Position numbers and translations under genes: made by a program
The notes under the pieces: model-generated
What the model saw: the letters and a program-made list of their open reading frames with translations, nothing else
The model's database searches: none
Told to the model about the DNA's origin: nothing
DNA from: Pyrocephalus nanus
Lineage: Eukaryota > Chordata > Aves > Passeriformes > Tyrannidae
DNA length: 64,000 bases
Assembly (NCBI GenBank): GCA_038380795.1
Contig: CM076266.1
Coordinates: 46,460,425-46,524,424 of the forward strand
Direction: 5' to 3'
Shown here: positions 62,757 through 64,000 of the stretch, piece after piece
Layout of the letters: every line of letters begins with the position of its first letter
How positions within the stretch are numbered: position 1 is the first letter of the stretch

Positions 62757-64000
62757 GCTGGTTACACCCAGTGTAAGTTGCTTTAACTCCTTTTTCAACT
62801 GACAGCCTCTACTGAAGACAAAGGAGAAACTTTGCACCATAAGAGGATTTGACTAATGTTTTTTCGTACGTTTGTTTGTTTTTCAACTAACAATAAACAA
62901 GTGGTACATAAGTGAAATACCTTATATTTTTTTGGTTTTCAATCTCTGTTGTATTCCTTGAGATATCTGTGAATGTTGTTCTGATTTATCATCCTGCCCC
63001 TGAGAAGGATGTCATTCCCTTTCCTTGCAGAGCCAAATCTAGGCTGTTTTCTGCTTACAGTCCTCCAGCAGACACTCTGACAGCCATCTGCATCAGCCAG
63101 TAGATGTCATTGTGTTTCCACCACAAAAGTACACTGAACATATTCATCTGGCTGCAAATGCCTGTCCAGTCCTACAAACAATACTGTTGACTATTTAGGA
63201 CATTTTCTACCCTGCAGCAAAATATTTCTTAAAAATGCTTAGCCAGAAGAGAGTGAAAATTAAGTTCCAAGCATTTGATAGCTGTGACTAACTAGCCAGA
63301 ATACCCTTGGTTTCAGCTAATATAGTGCCAATGGTGTTATACAAACACAGCTTACTCAACAGGACACAAATCATTGTTAATAAACTATTACAAAAGATGC
63401 CAACAGAAGAAGACAGAAATAATGTCTCATGGATTAGCCAGCTTCTTTAAGCAAACAGCTTGTTTTGCTGTGAGGTCAGCTGTTCTTCAATACTCAGACA
63501 GGATTGAGAATTTATACTTCAGGACATTTTAGACCTTCAGAGTGTAATGAAAAGAGGCTGCAGTCTGTTATTTTTCAGCTGTTTTATTCTAGACTATGTT
63601 AATAGCTTCCTAGTTTGAGTGATATAATATTTGTGATGTAACTAGAAAGTTCCATTTGAAGTCAAAATATGGTAGCAATAGAGAAGCAAACTCTTGGCAG
63701 TAGTCCCAGTGGTAGGGTTTTCCAGAAAGTCTGACATATTTTTTATCAGCAAAAACTCAAGAGACATCATTTTAAGTTTTATTTTTAACCATCATTTCAT
63801 AAACCTAATGAATGTAAACGGGCTCCGATTTCTATAAAACTACATTCCCAATTACAGCTCATTTCCCAAGCTAAAGATGAAGCACAAGATGAACAGAGGA
63901 TGCAGTCAGCTTGCAACATGCATGCTGGAAATGGCACAGAGGGCCAAATTCCCTTCTGGCAGCAACCAGTGAGGCTCTGCTGGCTCTAACAACACAGGAG

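Larger units (their letters stand above)
51979..64000. other. 5' flank of SDHAF3, no gene seen
   Basis: Twelve kilobases without a recognisable gene. It contains small hairpins and duplications, a MIR-like relic at 58.6 kb and poly-A/T runs near 60.7 and 61.2 kb. The longest frame (57853-58326 +, 157 codons) is low in similarity to anything I know and overlaps another open frame on the same strand. By human synteny DLX5/DLX6 should follow beyond position 64,000; no homeobox exon is visible here. Confidence 0.55.

Noticed and set aside
1..64000. TAC1, DLX5 or DLX6 exons, tRNA genes, CRISPR arrays, bacterial-type operons
   Set aside because: Looked for because of the expected neighbours or as other feature types. 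No tachykinin FFGLM motif, no homeobox frame, no tRNA B-box-like string and no regularly spaced repeats were found by eye.

Overview
The window looks like bird (Aves) nuclear DNA. It is about 60% A+T, has no operon-like gene packing, and carries several 5'-truncated CR1 LINE copies with the typical (ATTCTRTG)-type 3' tips. It also holds LTRs of the kind common in bird genomes. The one gene that can be supported is SDHAF3 (ACN9, the succinate dehydrogenase assembly factor of the LYR family), on the minus strand. Exon 1 (coding 49885-49712) lies in a CpG-rich promoter, exon 2 (coding 17080-16877) ends the protein, and a 32.6-kb intron separates them. Joined, they give 125 residues, the usual length of the vertebrate protein. 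The intron appears to be GC-AG: only a GCAAGT donor keeps the frame, and the nearby GT would give a stop shortly into exon 2.

Layout. 1 to about 16.7 kb is the 3' flank of SDHAF3, without a recognisable gene, with four CR1 copies (1.3, 6.1, 8.3 and 9.9 kb). 16.7-17.1 kb is the last exon with a candidate poly(A) signal. 17.1-49.7 kb is the intron. Its first 21 kb (17-38.6 kb) is nearly free of recognisable young repeats. Its 5' part holds CR1 copies at 38.6, 41.8, 45.3 and 49.6 kb, a 902-bp solo LTR at 45,843-46,744 with a perfect 5-bp target-site duplication, and a second, truncated LTR at about 47.4-47.8 kb. 49.6-49.95 kb is the CpG-rich promoter and exon 1. 50-64 kb is the 5' flank, with a third LTR at about 51.4-51.98 kb, an AT microsatellite, and an old MIR/CORE-SINE-like relic near 58.6 kb.

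In human 7q21.3 SDHAF3 lies between DLX5/DLX6 and TAC1. By that synteny TAC1 should lie beyond position 1 and DLX5/6 beyond position 64,000; no exon of either was seen here. No new multi-gene system was found. The points most worth following are the GC donor, the solo LTR of unrecognised family with an unusual layout, the three LTRs and one CR1 tip clustered around the 5' end of SDHAF3, and two AT-rich, homeodomain-motif-rich stretches that could be regulatory.
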